This document shows, piece after piece, positions 1 through 10,706 of a stretch of DNA of 64,000 nt. This DNA comes from Ereboglobus sp. Lineage in GTDB: Bacteria; Verrucomicrobiota; Verrucomicrobiia; Opitutales; Opitutaceae. A model generated the notes under the pieces. The model had not been told where the DNA came from, ran no database searches, and was given only the letters and a program-made list of their open reading frames with translations. Positions within the stretch are counted from its first letter, which is position 1, and each line of letters opens with the position of its first letter. Location: contig JARKRC010000063.1 of assembly GCA_029974595.1 (NCBI GenBank), positions 1 to 64,000 of the forward strand. Reading direction: 5' to 3'. Made by a program: the position numbers and the translations under genes.

Positions 1-107
1 CCCCGCCCCCCCTTGGCGCACGCGGCTCTTTGATCGCACGAGACGTTCTCTTGCACGAGATGCTCTTTCGCACGCGCGCTCTTCTTTTACACGCGGCTTT
101 CGGGAAA
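1..107. other. Non-coding flank downstream of obg
   Basis: This short stretch follows the stop codon of obg. Read on the minus strand it holds imperfect repeats built around CGTGCGAAAGAGC, CTCGTGCAAGAG and CTCGTGCGATC, then a C/G homopolymer-rich end. I see no gene and no clear terminator. Confidence 0.4.
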
Positions 108-1121
108 TCACTCCGCTTTCGGGCGGATTTTGCGGACGCGCTTGAGGAGCTCTTTTTTCAACTTTTCCAAGCCGTCGCCAGTGAGGCAGGAGATTTCGAT
201 GACATCGACCTTGTTGCGCGTCTTGAACTTTTTCAGATTCTTGGCGGCTTCGGGGATGTCCATTTTATTCGCGACGACGAGGCGCGCTTTTTTCAGGAGC
301 GCGGAATCGTAGAGCTTGAGCTCCTTGACGAGCGTCGCGTAGTCGTCGCGCGGATCGCGGGCGTCGGCGCCGGCCATGTCGATCAGGAACATGAGCACCG
401 AGCAGCGTTCGATGTGGCGGAGAAAACGGTGGCCGAGGCCGCGGTTTTCGCTCGCGCCTTCGATCAGTCCGGGGACGTCGGCAAGGAGCAGGCGGTCGAA
501 GTTTTTCGGGTCGTTGTATTCGATGACGCCGATTTGCGGGTGCAGCGTGGTGAAGGGATACGCGGCGGTTTTCGGACGGGCGGCGGTGAGTTTGTTCGTG
601 AGCGAGGATTTGCCCGCGTTGGGGAAGCCGACGAGGCCGATGTCGGCGATGCTTTTGAGGACGAGGCGAAAGGCGCCACCTTCGCCGGGCGCGCCGGGGT
701 TCGCGCGCTTGGGGGCGCGGTTCGTGGAGCTTTTGAAACGGGTGTTGCCCCAGCCGCCGTTGCCGCCTTTGCAGAGCACGATGCGTTCGCCGTCCCGGAT
801 CACCTCGGCGACGACTTTGCCGGTCTCCTCGTTGATGACGACGGTGCCGAGCGGCATTTTCAAGATGGCGGAGCGGCCTTCGCGTCCGTTGCAATCGGAG
901 CCCATGCCGTGCTCGCCGCGCTCGCCCTTCCAGTGCGGCTTGTATTTGTAATCGACGAGGTTGTTGGTGTTCACATCGCCGAGGAGCACGATGTCGCCGC
1001 CGCGTCCGCCGTCGCCGCCGTTGGGGCCGCCCCAAGGCTCATATTTTTCACGCCGGAAACTGATGCAGCCGCGTCCGCCGTCACCGGCTTGGGCTTTGAT
1101 TACACATTCGTCGATAAACAT
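108..1121 (-). CDS. obg: GTPase Obg/CgtA
   Basis: This is the ribosome-associated GTPase Obg (337 aa), which acts in late 50S assembly and stress control in the cytoplasm. Residues 1 to about 158 form the glycine-rich Obg fold with GGDGGRGG-type runs. The G domain follows, with G1 GFPNAGKS (165-172), G3 DVPG (215-218), G4 NKMD (285-288) and G5 near SCLTG. The chain ends soon after the G domain, so there is no OCT extension, which is common in the family. In many bacteria obg follows rplU-rpmA; here its upstream neighbour is instead a D,D-carboxypeptidase gene. The ATG at 1121 begins with the family-typical MFIDE. The assignment is very secure. Confidence 0.97.
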   Translation of the reverse strand: MFIDECVIKAQAGDGGRGCISFRREKYEPWGGPNGGDGGRGGDIVLLGDVNTNNLVDYKYKPHWKGERGEHGMGSDCNGREGRSAILKMPLGTVVINEETGKVVAEVIRDGERIVLCKGGNGGWGNTRFKSSTNRAPKRANPGAPGEGGAFRLVLKSIADIGLVGFPNAGKSSLTNKLTAARPKTAAYPFTTLHPQIGVIEYNDPKNFDRLLLADVPGLIEGASENRGLGHRFLRHIERCSVLMFLIDMAGADARDPRDDYATLVKELKLYDSALLKKARLVVANKMDIPEAAKNLKKFKTRNKVDVIEISCLTGDGLEKLKKELLKRVRKIRPKAE

Positions 1122-1123
1122 AA

Positions 1124-1163
1124 ATGGAATGCGGAATTGGGAATGCGGAATGCGGAATGTGGC
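1124..1163. repeat. GCGGAAT-type short tandem repeat
   Basis: The gap just upstream of obg carries repeats of the word GCGGAAT (TGGAATGCGGAAT, then AATGCGGAATGCGGAATG). The same module recurs near 4597-4625 and 42605-42718, also in gaps between genes. It overlaps no plausible coding sequence. Confidence 0.6.
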
Positions 1164-1258
1164 GAGCTTTTAATCAGAGGCCGGGGGGCGGAAGACTGGG
1201 GGCAGCGGTCAGAAGACGGGAGCGGAAGGTCGGAGGGTTTGTCTGCCGGCTTTCTGCC

Positions 1259-2293
1259 TCACCGCTTTCGGCTGGCGGGAGCGGGGAAGACGATTTGCGG
1301 GATTTCACCATCGGATTGCGCGGGGGCGGCGATGGAGTCCGCAGGCGTGGGCGCGGGTGTTGTGCTTGCCGGGAAAATGGGCGAGACCGGCGATATGGGC
1401 GATGGAGGTTGCACCCGAAGCCTGGCGAAGGCGGACTCGATGAGTTCGGCGATTTTTGCGTCGCGCGCGAGGCGGCTGGGCGTGCCCATGGTCACGACGA
1501 TGACACGATTGCCGTTGCGTTCGGCGGTGGCGGCGAGGCAGAAGCCGGCGCCGTTGGTGAAACCGGTTTTGAGTCCGTCAACTCCGGGGACTTTACCGAG
1601 GAGTTTGTTGTGATTGACCATCGCGACGGGTTGCGCGCGCCGGCCTTCGCCAAAATTGCGGGTGCGCGCGGAGGTGTATTTGATGATGTCGGTGTTTGCG
1701 ATGAGATGGCGCGCGAGGATGGCGAGGTCGCGCGGGGTGGTGAGGTCGCCTTCGCTGATTCTGCGGCTGGGAGGGGGAAGGCCGTGCGGGGTGACGAAGG
1801 TGGTGTTGTTCATGCCGAGTTCGCGGGCACGGGCGTTCATGCGTTCGACAAACGCGGCCCGGGAACCGGCGGCGGTGCGGGCGAGGGCATTGGCGCAGTC
1901 GTTGGCGGATTGGATCATGAGGGCGTAAAGAAGATCCTCGACGGGGAAGACTTCCTTTTCCTTGAGCCAGACTTGGGTGCCGCCGATCCCGCTGTCCTCG
2001 GCTGTGACGATGACGGGGGTGTCGGTCGAGATTTGTCCGGCTTTGATGGCGTCGTGGACGATGAGGAATGTCATCAATTTCGTGACGCTGGCGGGCGGGG
2101 TGACGGCGTCGGCGTTGTCCTCGAAAAGGACGGAGCCGTCCCTGGCATTGATGACGATGGCGCCCTTGTAGGTGGCGGGCGGAGCCTTTTGGGCTGGTTT
2201 CGCCGGCGCGGCCTGAAGCTCAGGCTGGATGGCAGCGAGTGCGAGAAAGGCGGTGACGACAGTGAGAAGGTGCGGGAAAAATCGGTTGCTCAT
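1259..2293 (-). CDS. D-alanyl-D-alanine carboxypeptidase (PBP5/DacA family)
   Basis: A serine-type D,D-carboxypeptidase of the S11 family (344 aa) that trims the terminal D-Ala of peptidoglycan stem peptides in the periplasm. A signal peptide spans roughly residues 1-28. The three catalytic boxes are in order: SVTK (69-72, nucleophile Ser69), SAN (129-131) and KTG (242-244). The C-terminus is proline/alanine-rich and basic rather than an obvious amphipathic membrane anchor. The reading frame stays open upstream to 2425, but that part overlaps an inverted repeat (2357-2439) and encodes a low-complexity Phe/Ser/Pro tract. The ATG at 2293, which opens the signal peptide, was therefore preferred. 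Confidence 0.93.
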   Translation of the reverse strand: MSNRFFPHLLTVVTAFLALAAIQPELQAAPAKPAQKAPPATYKGAIVINARDGSVLFEDNADAVTPPASVTKLMTFLIVHDAIKAGQISTDTPVIVTAEDSGIGGTQVWLKEKEVFPVEDLLYALMIQSANDCANALARTAAGSRAAFVERMNARARELGMNNTTFVTPHGLPPPSRRISEGDLTTPRDLAILARHLIANTDIIKYTSARTRNFGEGRRAQPVAMVNHNKLLGKVPGVDGLKTGFTNGAGFCLAATAERNGNRVIVVTMGTPSRLARDAKIAELIESAFARLRVQPPSPISPVSPIFPASTTPAPTPADSIAAPAQSDGEIPQIVFPAPASRKR

Positions 2294-2356
2294 TTCAAAA
2301 GGCGAAAAAAATGAGCGAGTGGCCGCTGGATTAAAGAAGGAAATGAAAAACGAAGG

Positions 2357-2439
2357 GTGAAATGTGAAGGGTGAAGAGGGAAAAAAAGTCAGCGAAGCCG
2401 GAGGGCTCGGATTTTTCCTTTTCACCCTTCACATTTCAC
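2357..2439. repeat. Perfect 19-bp inverted repeat
   Basis: Arms at 2357-2375 and 2421-2439 are perfect reverse complements (core GTGAAATGTGAAGGGTGAA) separated by 45 bp. They lie between the carboxypeptidase start and the end of the next minus-strand ORF, whose stop codon falls inside the right arm. The pair could fold into a long hairpin and act as a terminator, or it could be one of the dispersed intergenic modules seen elsewhere in the window. Confidence 0.6.
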
Positions 2440-2690
2440 TCTTCTTCTTCCGTATCGTCGCCATCGGCGGTCCAGGATGCGCCGCCGGGGCCACTTTCGA
2501 AGAAGCCTTCGTTGTCGAGGATGGCGATGACTTGCGCGGCGATTTTCTGACGGTCGGGCAGGGGGATCACGGGGTGTTCCGTGGCGAGGAGTTCGAGGAG
2601 GAGCGAGCGGGCTTCCGAGGGGTTGGTGCAGCCGCCGAGGACTTCATCCGCACGGTTGGCCGTTTCATCGATGAGCGTCTTGAGGTTCAT
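2436..2690 (-). CDS. Small acidic hypothetical protein
   Basis: An 84-aa protein that I do not recognise. It has an N-terminal predicted helical part (MNLKTLIDETANRADEVLGG), a Leu-rich middle and a very acidic tail ending DGDDTEEEE. It lies 60 bp downstream of the ABC exporter on the same strand and upstream of the carboxypeptidase, so it could be in the same transcript. Codon use matches its high-GC neighbours, which supports a real gene, but there is no domain evidence. Confidence 0.6.
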   Translation of the reverse strand: MNLKTLIDETANRADEVLGGCTNPSEARSLLLELLATEHPVIPLPDRQKIAAQVIAILDNEGFFESGPGGASWTADGDDTEEEE

Positions 2691-2750
2691 GATGCCGACA
2701 AGTAAGCAGATTTTTGCCGGGACGCCAGCCGGGTTTTGAGTTCGGCGAGA

Positions 2751-4595
<1,845 letters not shown>

Positions 4596-4596
4596 G

Positions 4597-4625
4597 GTGA
4601 ATGCGAGATGCGGAGTGCGGAATGC
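4597..4625. repeat. GCGGAAT-type short repeat
   Basis: The words AATGCGAGATGCGGAG and TGCGGAATGC sit immediately upstream of the ABC exporter start. They resemble the modules at 1124-1163 and 42605-42718. Confidence 0.5.
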
Positions 4626-4665
4626 AAAGGGAAGAAAAAGCGTATTTGGGAAAGGCGGCGAGCCG

Positions 4666-5724
4666 TTAATCTTTTGAAGTTTTTACGTCGAGCGCGTCGC
4701 GGAGCCCGTCGCCGAGGAAGTTGAGCGAAAAAATCATGAGCGAGAAAACTGCCGCCGGGCAGGTGAGCTGCCATGTGTATTCCTCCATGACCTCGGAGCC
4801 GTCCTTGATGAGGACGCCGAGCGAGCTGATGGGCGGCTGCACGCCGAGGCCGAGGTAGCCGAGGAAAGCCTCAAGGAGCATGACCGACGGAATCGTGAGC
4901 GTGATATACACAATGATCGGGCCGAGGATGTTTGGCAGGATGTGGCGAAAAATGATGCGGCGCCTGCCGAAGCCGAGCGATTGCGCGGCTTCGATGAACT
5001 CCATGTGTTTCACCGCCATGACCTGCGAGCGCACGATGCGGGCCATCGTCAGCCATTCGACCGCGCCGATCGCCGCGAAAAGCAGCACGAGATGCCGTCC
5101 GAAGAGCACCATGAGTAGGATTACAAAAATGGTGAACGGCAGCGAATACATGATGTCCACGACGCGCATCATGAAGGCGTCGAGCTTGCCGCCAAAAAAG
5201 CCCGCAACGGCCCCGTAAGACACGCCGATGATGAGCGCGACGGCGGTTGCGGCGAGGCCGACGCCGAGCGAAATGAGCCCGCCCCAGCAGAGGCGCGCGA
5301 AGAGGTCGCGCCCGTGTTTGTCGGTGCCGAGGATGTGGAGGTTGCGCGAGTATTGTTTGTCGCCGACGCGGATGGTTTTGCCCTTGAGAAGCGCGGCGCG
5401 GAGGGCCTGCGACTCGGGCGCGGCGGTGAAAATGCCCTCGTCGTCGAGCATCTCGATGGTCGCGAAATCGTAGGGGCGGTCGTCGGGCACGACGCGGATT
5501 CCAATCGTGCCAGGTTCAGCATTTCCCACGTAGTTATTCTGGTCGTAGTAGGGCTGCCCGAACAGCCAGCCGCCGATGCAGATCAGGACGAGCGCGGCGA
5601 ACGTGGCGGCTCCGAAAAGCGCGAGGTGGTTTTTGCGCAAACGCAGCCACGCGTCATGCCAGAGCGAGCTGCCTTTTTCGAGCGGCTCGGCGGTGGAGGA
5701 AGGATTGATGGCGTGTCCTCGCAT
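4666..5724 (-). CDS. Peptide ABC transporter permease, OppC/DppC type
   Basis: The second inner-membrane permease of an oligopeptide/dipeptide importer (352 aa). One membrane helix lies near residues 35-57. It is followed by an unusually long periplasmic insert of about 80 residues, then HILGTDKHGRDLFARL and a five-helix permease core. The EAA loop reads EAAQSLGFGRRRIIFRHILP and would contact the ATPase. The ATG at 5724 lies 2 bp after the oppB stop, so the two are co-transcribed and perhaps translationally coupled. No binding protein or OppD/OppF ATPase is encoded next to them, so those subunits must come from elsewhere. Confidence 0.92.
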   Translation of the reverse strand: MRGHAINPSSTAEPLEKGSSLWHDAWLRLRKNHLALFGAATFAALVLICIGGWLFGQPYYDQNNYVGNAEPGTIGIRVVPDDRPYDFATIEMLDDEGIFTAAPESQALRAALLKGKTIRVGDKQYSRNLHILGTDKHGRDLFARLCWGGLISLGVGLAATAVALIIGVSYGAVAGFFGGKLDAFMMRVVDIMYSLPFTIFVILLMVLFGRHLVLLFAAIGAVEWLTMARIVRSQVMAVKHMEFIEAAQSLGFGRRRIIFRHILPNILGPIIVYITLTIPSVMLLEAFLGYLGLGVQPPISSLGVLIKDGSEVMEEYTWQLTCPAAVFSLMIFSLNFLGDGLRDALDVKTSKD

Positions 5725-5726
5725 GT

Positions 5727-6713
5727 TCAGTTTTCGAGACGGACCTTGGGATTCATCCACGCCTGCGCGAGATCGACGAGGAGGTTGAGCGTCATGATCA
5801 GGATGGCGTAGAGAATCACCGTGCCGAGGATGAGGAAGTAGTCGCGGTTGAAGGCGCTCGTCACGAACTCGCGGCCGAGCCCGGGAATCTGGAAAATCAT
5901 TTCGATGATGAACGAGCCGGTGAGGATGTTCGCCGTCGCGGGCCCGAGGTAGGCCACGACGGGCAGCAGCCCGCCGCGCAGCGCATGGCGGAAAACGACC
6001 CGCGTTTCCGACGCGCCTTTCGCGCGCGCGGTGCGGATGAAATCCTGGTTGAGCACCTCCAACATGCCGCCGCGCGTGAGCCGCACGATCGGCGCGGCGT
6101 AGGCGAGGCCGAGCACGAGGCACGGCAGCACGCGGTCGTGCAGGTCATACCAGCCGGACGCGTTGAACCAGTGCAATTGCAGCGCGAAAACGAGCACGAA
6201 AATCGGCCCGACGACAAACGTCGGCACCGCGAGCCCGACCATGCCGAACGTGGACGCAGCGTAATCGATCCACGTGTTGCGTTTGAGCGCGGCGATCACC
6301 CCGAGCGTGATGCCGATGCCGAGCGCGATCATGAGCGAGGGGATGCCGAGCTGGATGGAGACGGGAAGTTTTTCGGCGATGATCTCGTTGACGGTGCGGT
6401 TGGCGTATTTGTAGGAGGGACCGAAATCCATGCCGAGGCCGGCCTTGAGGTCGATGACGCCCTCGTCGGAAAAGAGCAGGGCGGGGCGGAAGGTTTTCGG
6501 CATCACGTCCCACATGTATTTGCGATACTGCCACCAGAGCGGCTTATCGAGGTTGTAGTGGGCTTTTATGTTGGCCTCGATCTCGGGCGTGGTGGATTTT
6601 TCCGCCGTGAACGGCCCGCCGGGCGCGAAACGCGACATGAAAAACGTGGCCGTGACGATGACAAACAACGCGAGCAGCGTTTGCAGGAGGCGTGAAATGA
6701 AGAAGCGTGTCAT
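5727..6713 (-). CDS. Peptide ABC transporter permease, OppB/DppB type
   Basis: The first permease subunit of the peptide importer (328 aa). It starts with a membrane helix (FFISRLLQTLLALFVIV) and the family hallmark FAPGGPF. A periplasmic stretch of about 90 residues is longer than in E. coli OppB. The EAA loop reads RTARAKGASETRVVFRHALR. The ATG at 6713 was chosen because the upstream in-frame extension runs into the region divergent to the S9 peptidase and has no signal-like sequence. It heads the oppB-oppC pair. Confidence 0.92.
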   Translation of the reverse strand: MTRFFISRLLQTLLALFVIVTATFFMSRFAPGGPFTAEKSTTPEIEANIKAHYNLDKPLWWQYRKYMWDVMPKTFRPALLFSDEGVIDLKAGLGMDFGPSYKYANRTVNEIIAEKLPVSIQLGIPSLMIALGIGITLGVIAALKRNTWIDYAASTFGMVGLAVPTFVVGPIFVLVFALQLHWFNASGWYDLHDRVLPCLVLGLAYAAPIVRLTRGGMLEVLNQDFIRTARAKGASETRVVFRHALRGGLLPVVAYLGPATANILTGSFIIEMIFQIPGLGREFVTSAFNRDYFLILGTVILYAILIMTLNLLVDLAQAWMNPKVRLEN

Positions 6714-6876
6714 CGGTTGGATCGCGGCGGAGGCGCGGATGTGTGCGGAATGAGGAAACCGCAGATAAGACATGCAGAACGCGGCGGCGGGAAGCAGATT
6801 TTCACGCGGTCCCCGCATTTCCCGCCGGGCTTTTCCTTGCGTCGATGCGGATCGTCGCAACAACATTCGCGGCATC

Positions 6877-8820
6877 ATGCCAGACACACGATTTGCCCCC
6901 GCGTTTTCGCTTGGAGTTTTGCTTGCCGTCGCATCGGTTCTGCCGGCCTTTGCCCAGGCGCCCGCCAACCTCACCGCCGATGGCATCCCTGCGATTCCCG
7001 CCGAACTGCGGCAGGATGTTGCGCGCTACCTCGAATTTCGCTCTGCCGTTTTCAACGGCTGGCATCCGGTGCGCCGCGAGCTCCTCGTCACGACGCGCTT
7101 CGCCAGCACCGCGCAACTCCACCTCGTGCGGCAGCCGCTCGGCATGCGCAAGCAGCTCACGTTTCTCACGGAGCCCGTCGCCAGCGCCTCGTATCGCCCG
7201 AAAACCGGCGACTTCATCGTCTTCAGCCAGGACCGCGGCGGCGGTGAGTTTTATCAGATCTACCGCTACGATTCCGACGGGCGCATCACACTCCTCACCG
7301 ACGGCAAATCGCGCAACAACTTCGGCTCCTGGTCGCGCGGCGGCGAATGGATCGCCTACAGCTCGACGCGCCGCAACGGCGCCGACACCGACATCTACCT
7401 CATGAACCCCGCCGACCCCGCGCGCACCGACCGCCTGTTTCTCCAACTGAAAGGCGGCGGCTGGAGCGCGGGCGCGTGGTCGTTCGACGACAAGCGTCTC
7501 CTCGTCCGCGAATATATTTCGATCAACAAAAGCCGCTATCACATCGCCGACATCGCCACCGGAAAAATGGAATGCATCACGCCCGACGAACCCGCTTCGT
7601 GGGCAGGCGCGCGATTCGCCCGCGACGGAAAATCGATCATCGTCATCACCGACTCCGGCTCCGAATTCATGACCCTTGCGCGCCTCGACCTCGCCACGAA
7701 AAAACTCACGCCCATCACGGGCGCCGGGCGCTGGGATGTTGAAAATATCGCGCAGTCCGCCGACGGCAAAAAACTCGCCTACACCGTCAACGAAGCCGGC
7801 GCGAGCGTGCTGCGTTTCCTCGATCTCGAAACGGGTCGCGAAATTCCCTCGCCCAAACTCCCCGCCGGAATCATCGGCTCGATGAAATGGCACGACAACA
7901 ACACCGACATCGCCTTCACGCTTACGCACGCCCGCAGTCCCGCCGACACCTATTCGATCAACATCGCGACCGGCGTGCTCGAACGCTGGACCGAAAGCGA
8001 AACCGGCGGACTCCCCGCCGGGACCTTTGTGCAACCGCAGCTCATCACCTTCAAGAGCTTCGACGGCCTCGACATTTCAGCATTCCTCTATCTGCCCGAT
8101 ACGAAGAAATTCCCCGGCCCGCGCCCCGTGCTCCTCAACATCCACGGCGGCCCCGAGTCGCAATCGCGTCCCGGCTTCCTCGCGCAAAACAACTACCATC
8201 TCAACGAACTCGGCATCGCGCTCGTGTATCCAAATGTCCGCGGCTCCAGCGGCTACGGCAAAACCTTTCTCACGCTCGACAACGGTTACAAACGCGAAGA
8301 CTCCGTGCGCGACATCGGCGCGCTTCTTGACACGCTCGCCGCCGATCCGCGCCTCGATCCCGCGCGCATGGCGGTGACCGGCGGCAGCTACGGCGGCTAC
8401 ATGTCGCTTGCCACCATGATTCATTACGGCGATCGCATGCGCTGCGGCATCGACGTTGTCGGCATTTCGAATTTTCTCACCTTCCTCAAAAACACGCAGG
8501 ATTACCGCCGCGATCTCCGCCGCGTCGAATACGGTGACGAGCGCGATCCGGAAATGCGCGCCTTTCTCGAAAAAATCTCGCCGACCACCAACATCGCAAA
8601 AATCAAAAAGCCCATGCTCATCGTGCAGGGCAAAAACGATCCGCGCGTGCCCGTGACCGAGTCCGAGCAAGTCGTCGCCGCCCTCCGCGCCCAGGGCAAC
8701 AAAGTCTGGTATCTCATGGCTGCCGACGAGGGCCACGGCTTCCGCAAAAAAGCCAACGCCGACTATCAGTTCATAACCACGATTCTTTTCCTGCGCGAAA
8801 ATCTGCTCGGCGGGGAATAA
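6877..8820 (+). CDS. S9 family peptidase (prolyl oligopeptidase family)
   Basis: A secreted serine peptidase of 647 aa. A signal peptide (residues 1 to about 23, ending AFAQA) is followed by a beta-propeller with repeated DGK/RNNFGSWS-type blades and a C-terminal alpha/beta-hydrolase. The catalytic triad is visible as Ser504 in GGSYGGYM, Asp588 in KNDPRVP and His620 in EGHGF. Members of the family cut short peptides, often dipeptidyl/acyl-aminoacyl type. It is divergent from oppBC, which fits periplasmic peptide breakdown followed by uptake (inference). It is a paralogue of the peptidase at 26865-28841. The ATG at 6877 precedes the signal peptide; an in-frame start at 6772 lacks one. Confidence 0.94.
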   Translation: MPDTRFAPAFSLGVLLAVASVLPAFAQAPANLTADGIPAIPAELRQDVARYLEFRSAVFNGWHPVRRELLVTTRFASTAQLHLVRQPLGMRKQLTFLTEPVASASYRPKTGDFIVFSQDRGGGEFYQIYRYDSDGRITLLTDGKSRNNFGSWSRGGEWIAYSSTRRNGADTDIYLMNPADPARTDRLFLQLKGGGWSAGAWSFDDKRLLVREYISINKSRYHIADIATGKMECITPDEPASWAGARFARDGKSIIVITDSGSEFMTLARLDLATKKLTPITGAGRWDVENIAQSADGKKLAYTVNEAGASVLRFLDLETGREIPSPKLPAGIIGSMKWHDNNTDIAFTLTHARSPADTYSINIATGVLERWTESETGGLPAGTFVQPQLITFKSFDGLDISAFLYLPDTKKFPGPRPVLLNIHGGPESQSRPGFLAQNNYHLNELGIALVYPNVRGSSGYGKTFLTLDNGYKREDSVRDIGALLDTLAADPRLDPARMAVTGGSYGGYMSLATMIHYGDRMRCGIDVVGISNFLTFLKNTQDYRRDLRRVEYGDERDPEMRAFLEKISPTTNIAKIKKPMLIVQGKNDPRVPVTESEQVVAALRAQGNKVWYLMAADEGHGFRKKANADYQFITTILFLRENLLGGE

Positions 8821-8895
8821 ACGCGGGCGCGGCCGCCCATGTGCGCGCTTGCGTCTCCAGCCAATTTGCGTCGCAATGCCGCATTGCACCGAATC

Positions 8896-9684
8896 ATGAG
8901 CGACGCCAACGAGCCCATACGCATCCAAAAATACATCGCCGACGCCGGCGTGTGTTCGCGCCGCGCCGCCGAAACGCTCATCCGCGAGGGCGAGGTATGG
9001 GTGAACGGCACCTGCGCCGCCATCGGCCAGCGCGTGACGCCCGGCGTGGACAAAGTCACCGTCTCCGGCAAACCCGTGCGCGCCGCCGCCCCGCAACGCA
9101 TCACCCTTGCCGTCCACAAACCCCGAGGCCTCATCTGCTCCAACTACGACCCGCACGACGCCGACACGATTTTCACCGTGCTTCCGCGCGAGTTCGCGAA
9201 GCACCGCTTCTTCTGCGCCGGACGCCTCGACAAGGACAGCGAGGGCCTCGTCATCCTCACTACCGACGGCGATCTCGCGCATCGCCTCATGCACCCGAGC
9301 AACATCGTCGTGAAACGATATCTCGTGTCGCTCAAGCAACCCTTTCCCGCGGCAAAAAAGCCGCTCCTCATCAAAGGCATCGTTTATGAAGGCGAACGCC
9401 TCAAGGTCGAACGCGCGCGTTTCCTCGCGCCCAATGCCGCCGGCGATTCCGCGCAGCTCGACGTGCAGATGCACCACGGCAAGAAACGCGAAATCCGCCT
9501 CCTCTTCACCACGCTCGGCTACGACGTGAAACGCCTCAAACGCTACCAGATCGGGGCTTTCACCCTGAAGGGAATCCCCATGCGCGCCGTCAAGCCCCTC
9601 ACGCCCCGGGAAATCGCCATGCTCTTCAAGGTTCCCCGGCTTCCGGGCGAAAAAAACGCCGCGAACCAGATTTCAAGCAGTTAA
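8896..9684 (+). CDS. Pseudouridine synthase, RsuA/RluB/RluE/RluF family
   Basis: A 262-aa enzyme that isomerises a uridine in 16S or 23S rRNA. An N-terminal S4 RNA-binding domain (IRIQKYIADAGVCSRRAAE, about residues 7-60) precedes the catalytic domain. The catalytic Asp is in GRLDKDSEGLVILTTDG, and the KKREIRLLF block is also family-typical. The target site cannot be read from sequence. The ATG at 8896 gives the usual short lead into the S4 domain; the in-frame ATG at 8839 adds an unlikely 19 residues. Confidence 0.93.
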   Translation: MSDANEPIRIQKYIADAGVCSRRAAETLIREGEVWVNGTCAAIGQRVTPGVDKVTVSGKPVRAAAPQRITLAVHKPRGLICSNYDPHDADTIFTVLPREFAKHRFFCAGRLDKDSEGLVILTTDGDLAHRLMHPSNIVVKRYLVSLKQPFPAAKKPLLIKGIVYEGERLKVERARFLAPNAAGDSAQLDVQMHHGKKREIRLLFTTLGYDVKRLKRYQIGAFTLKGIPMRAVKPLTPREIAMLFKVPRLPGEKNAANQISSS

Positions 9685-9694
9685 CCAAAACATC

Positions 9695-10681
9695 ATGAAA
9701 CACACCACGCGCATCTTTGCCCTCTTCGCGCTTTGCACCGTGTCCCTTGCCGTGCTTCGCGCCGCCCCGTTTGCCGGTGACACGCCCGTCCACGCCAGCC
9801 CCGATCCTGCCTCTCCCGTCCTCCTCACACTCGGCGCCGGCACCGAACCTTCCCCCGCGACATCCGCTTCCACTGCCGCCCTTCCCGAAGGCTGGGAGGC
9901 GATCGCGATCACCGCGTCGATTGACGTTTGGGTGCGCGACAGCGACCTCAACAAGGAACTCGACGTGAGACCCGGAGCCATTCTGCGCGCCGAGCCCAAT
10001 CCCGACTCGCCTTCCGTCGGCACGATGGTTGCCGGGGACATTACCGAACTGCGCGGCATCCAAGGCAAATGGGTGCAGATGCACGTCACCAAAAAAACGA
10101 CGGGCTACATCAACACATCAGCATCCGCGCCCGTCACACCCGTCGTGCCTGCCACGCCCGTCACACCCGCCGGCGCTCCGTCCCAGCCAGCCGCCGCCCC
10201 TGCGCCCGACTCCAAGGCGGTCCAGCCCGCGCCTTCAACACCGCCTCCTCCTCAGCCAGCCTCCACCGTTCCTTACGCTCCCAACCAGACCGCGGCCCCC
10301 TCCGTGCAGCAACCGCTTTCCGTTGCCGCCGGAGCCTCTTCCGCGCAAACCACGCGCCCGACAGGCGCGCCTGCCGCCCCGATTGGCGGAGGCCGCACCT
10401 ACGAGGCGAAACCCGCCGACGCCAGCTCGGCTGCCATTCCCCGCACCTTTGAAGGCGTCTTCGCCTCGACGCGACGCGCCCTCATGCCCCGCCGCCCCTA
10501 CGAGTTCCAACTCACCGCTTCCGACGGCACCCGCCTTGCCTATCTCGACCTGGACAAAATCACCGCGACCGAACAATTCGAAAACTACATTGGCCGCACC
10601 GTGATTGTGAACGGCTCGATGGAGCCTGTTCCCAATACACAGGACATCGTCATCAAGGCCGAAACACTCCAGGCAAAATAA
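9695..10681 (+). CDS. Secreted SH3-domain protein with Pro/Ala-rich linker
   Basis: A 328-aa exported protein of unknown role. The signal peptide ends near LRAAPFA. Residues ~25-140 look like two bacterial SH3-type segments ([33 protein letters not shown]), which often bind peptidoglycan or peptides. A long Pro/Ala/Thr-rich linker (~145-235) leads to a compact C-terminal domain of beta character ([20 protein letters not shown] through [19 protein letters not shown]), perhaps OB-fold-like. It starts 10 bp after the pseudouridine synthase stop, so the two may share a transcript. Cell-envelope binding is inference. Confidence 0.8.
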   Translation: MKHTTRIFALFALCTVSLAVLRAAPFAGDTPVHASPDPASPVLLTLGAGTEPSPATSASTAALPEGWEAIAITASIDVWVRDSDLNKELDVRPGAILRAEPNPDSPSVGTMVAGDITELRGIQGKWVQMHVTKKTTGYINTSASAPVTPVVPATPVTPAGAPSQPAAAPAPDSKAVQPAPSTPPPPQPASTVPYAPNQTAAPSVQQPLSVAAGASSAQTTRPTGAPAAPIGGGRTYEAKPADASSAAIPRTFEGVFASTRRALMPRRPYEFQLTASDGTRLAYLDLDKITATEQFENYIGRTVIVNGSMEPVPNTQDIVIKAETLQAK

Positions 10682-10706
10682 AGCGCCTCCACGCCAAGGA
10701 CAATTT

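Noticed and set aside
30-1613. A 527-codon plus-strand open frame
   Set aside because: It lies antisense to obg and the carboxypeptidase, and its translation is a compositional shadow (Gly/Ala/Val/Asp-rich) with no motif.
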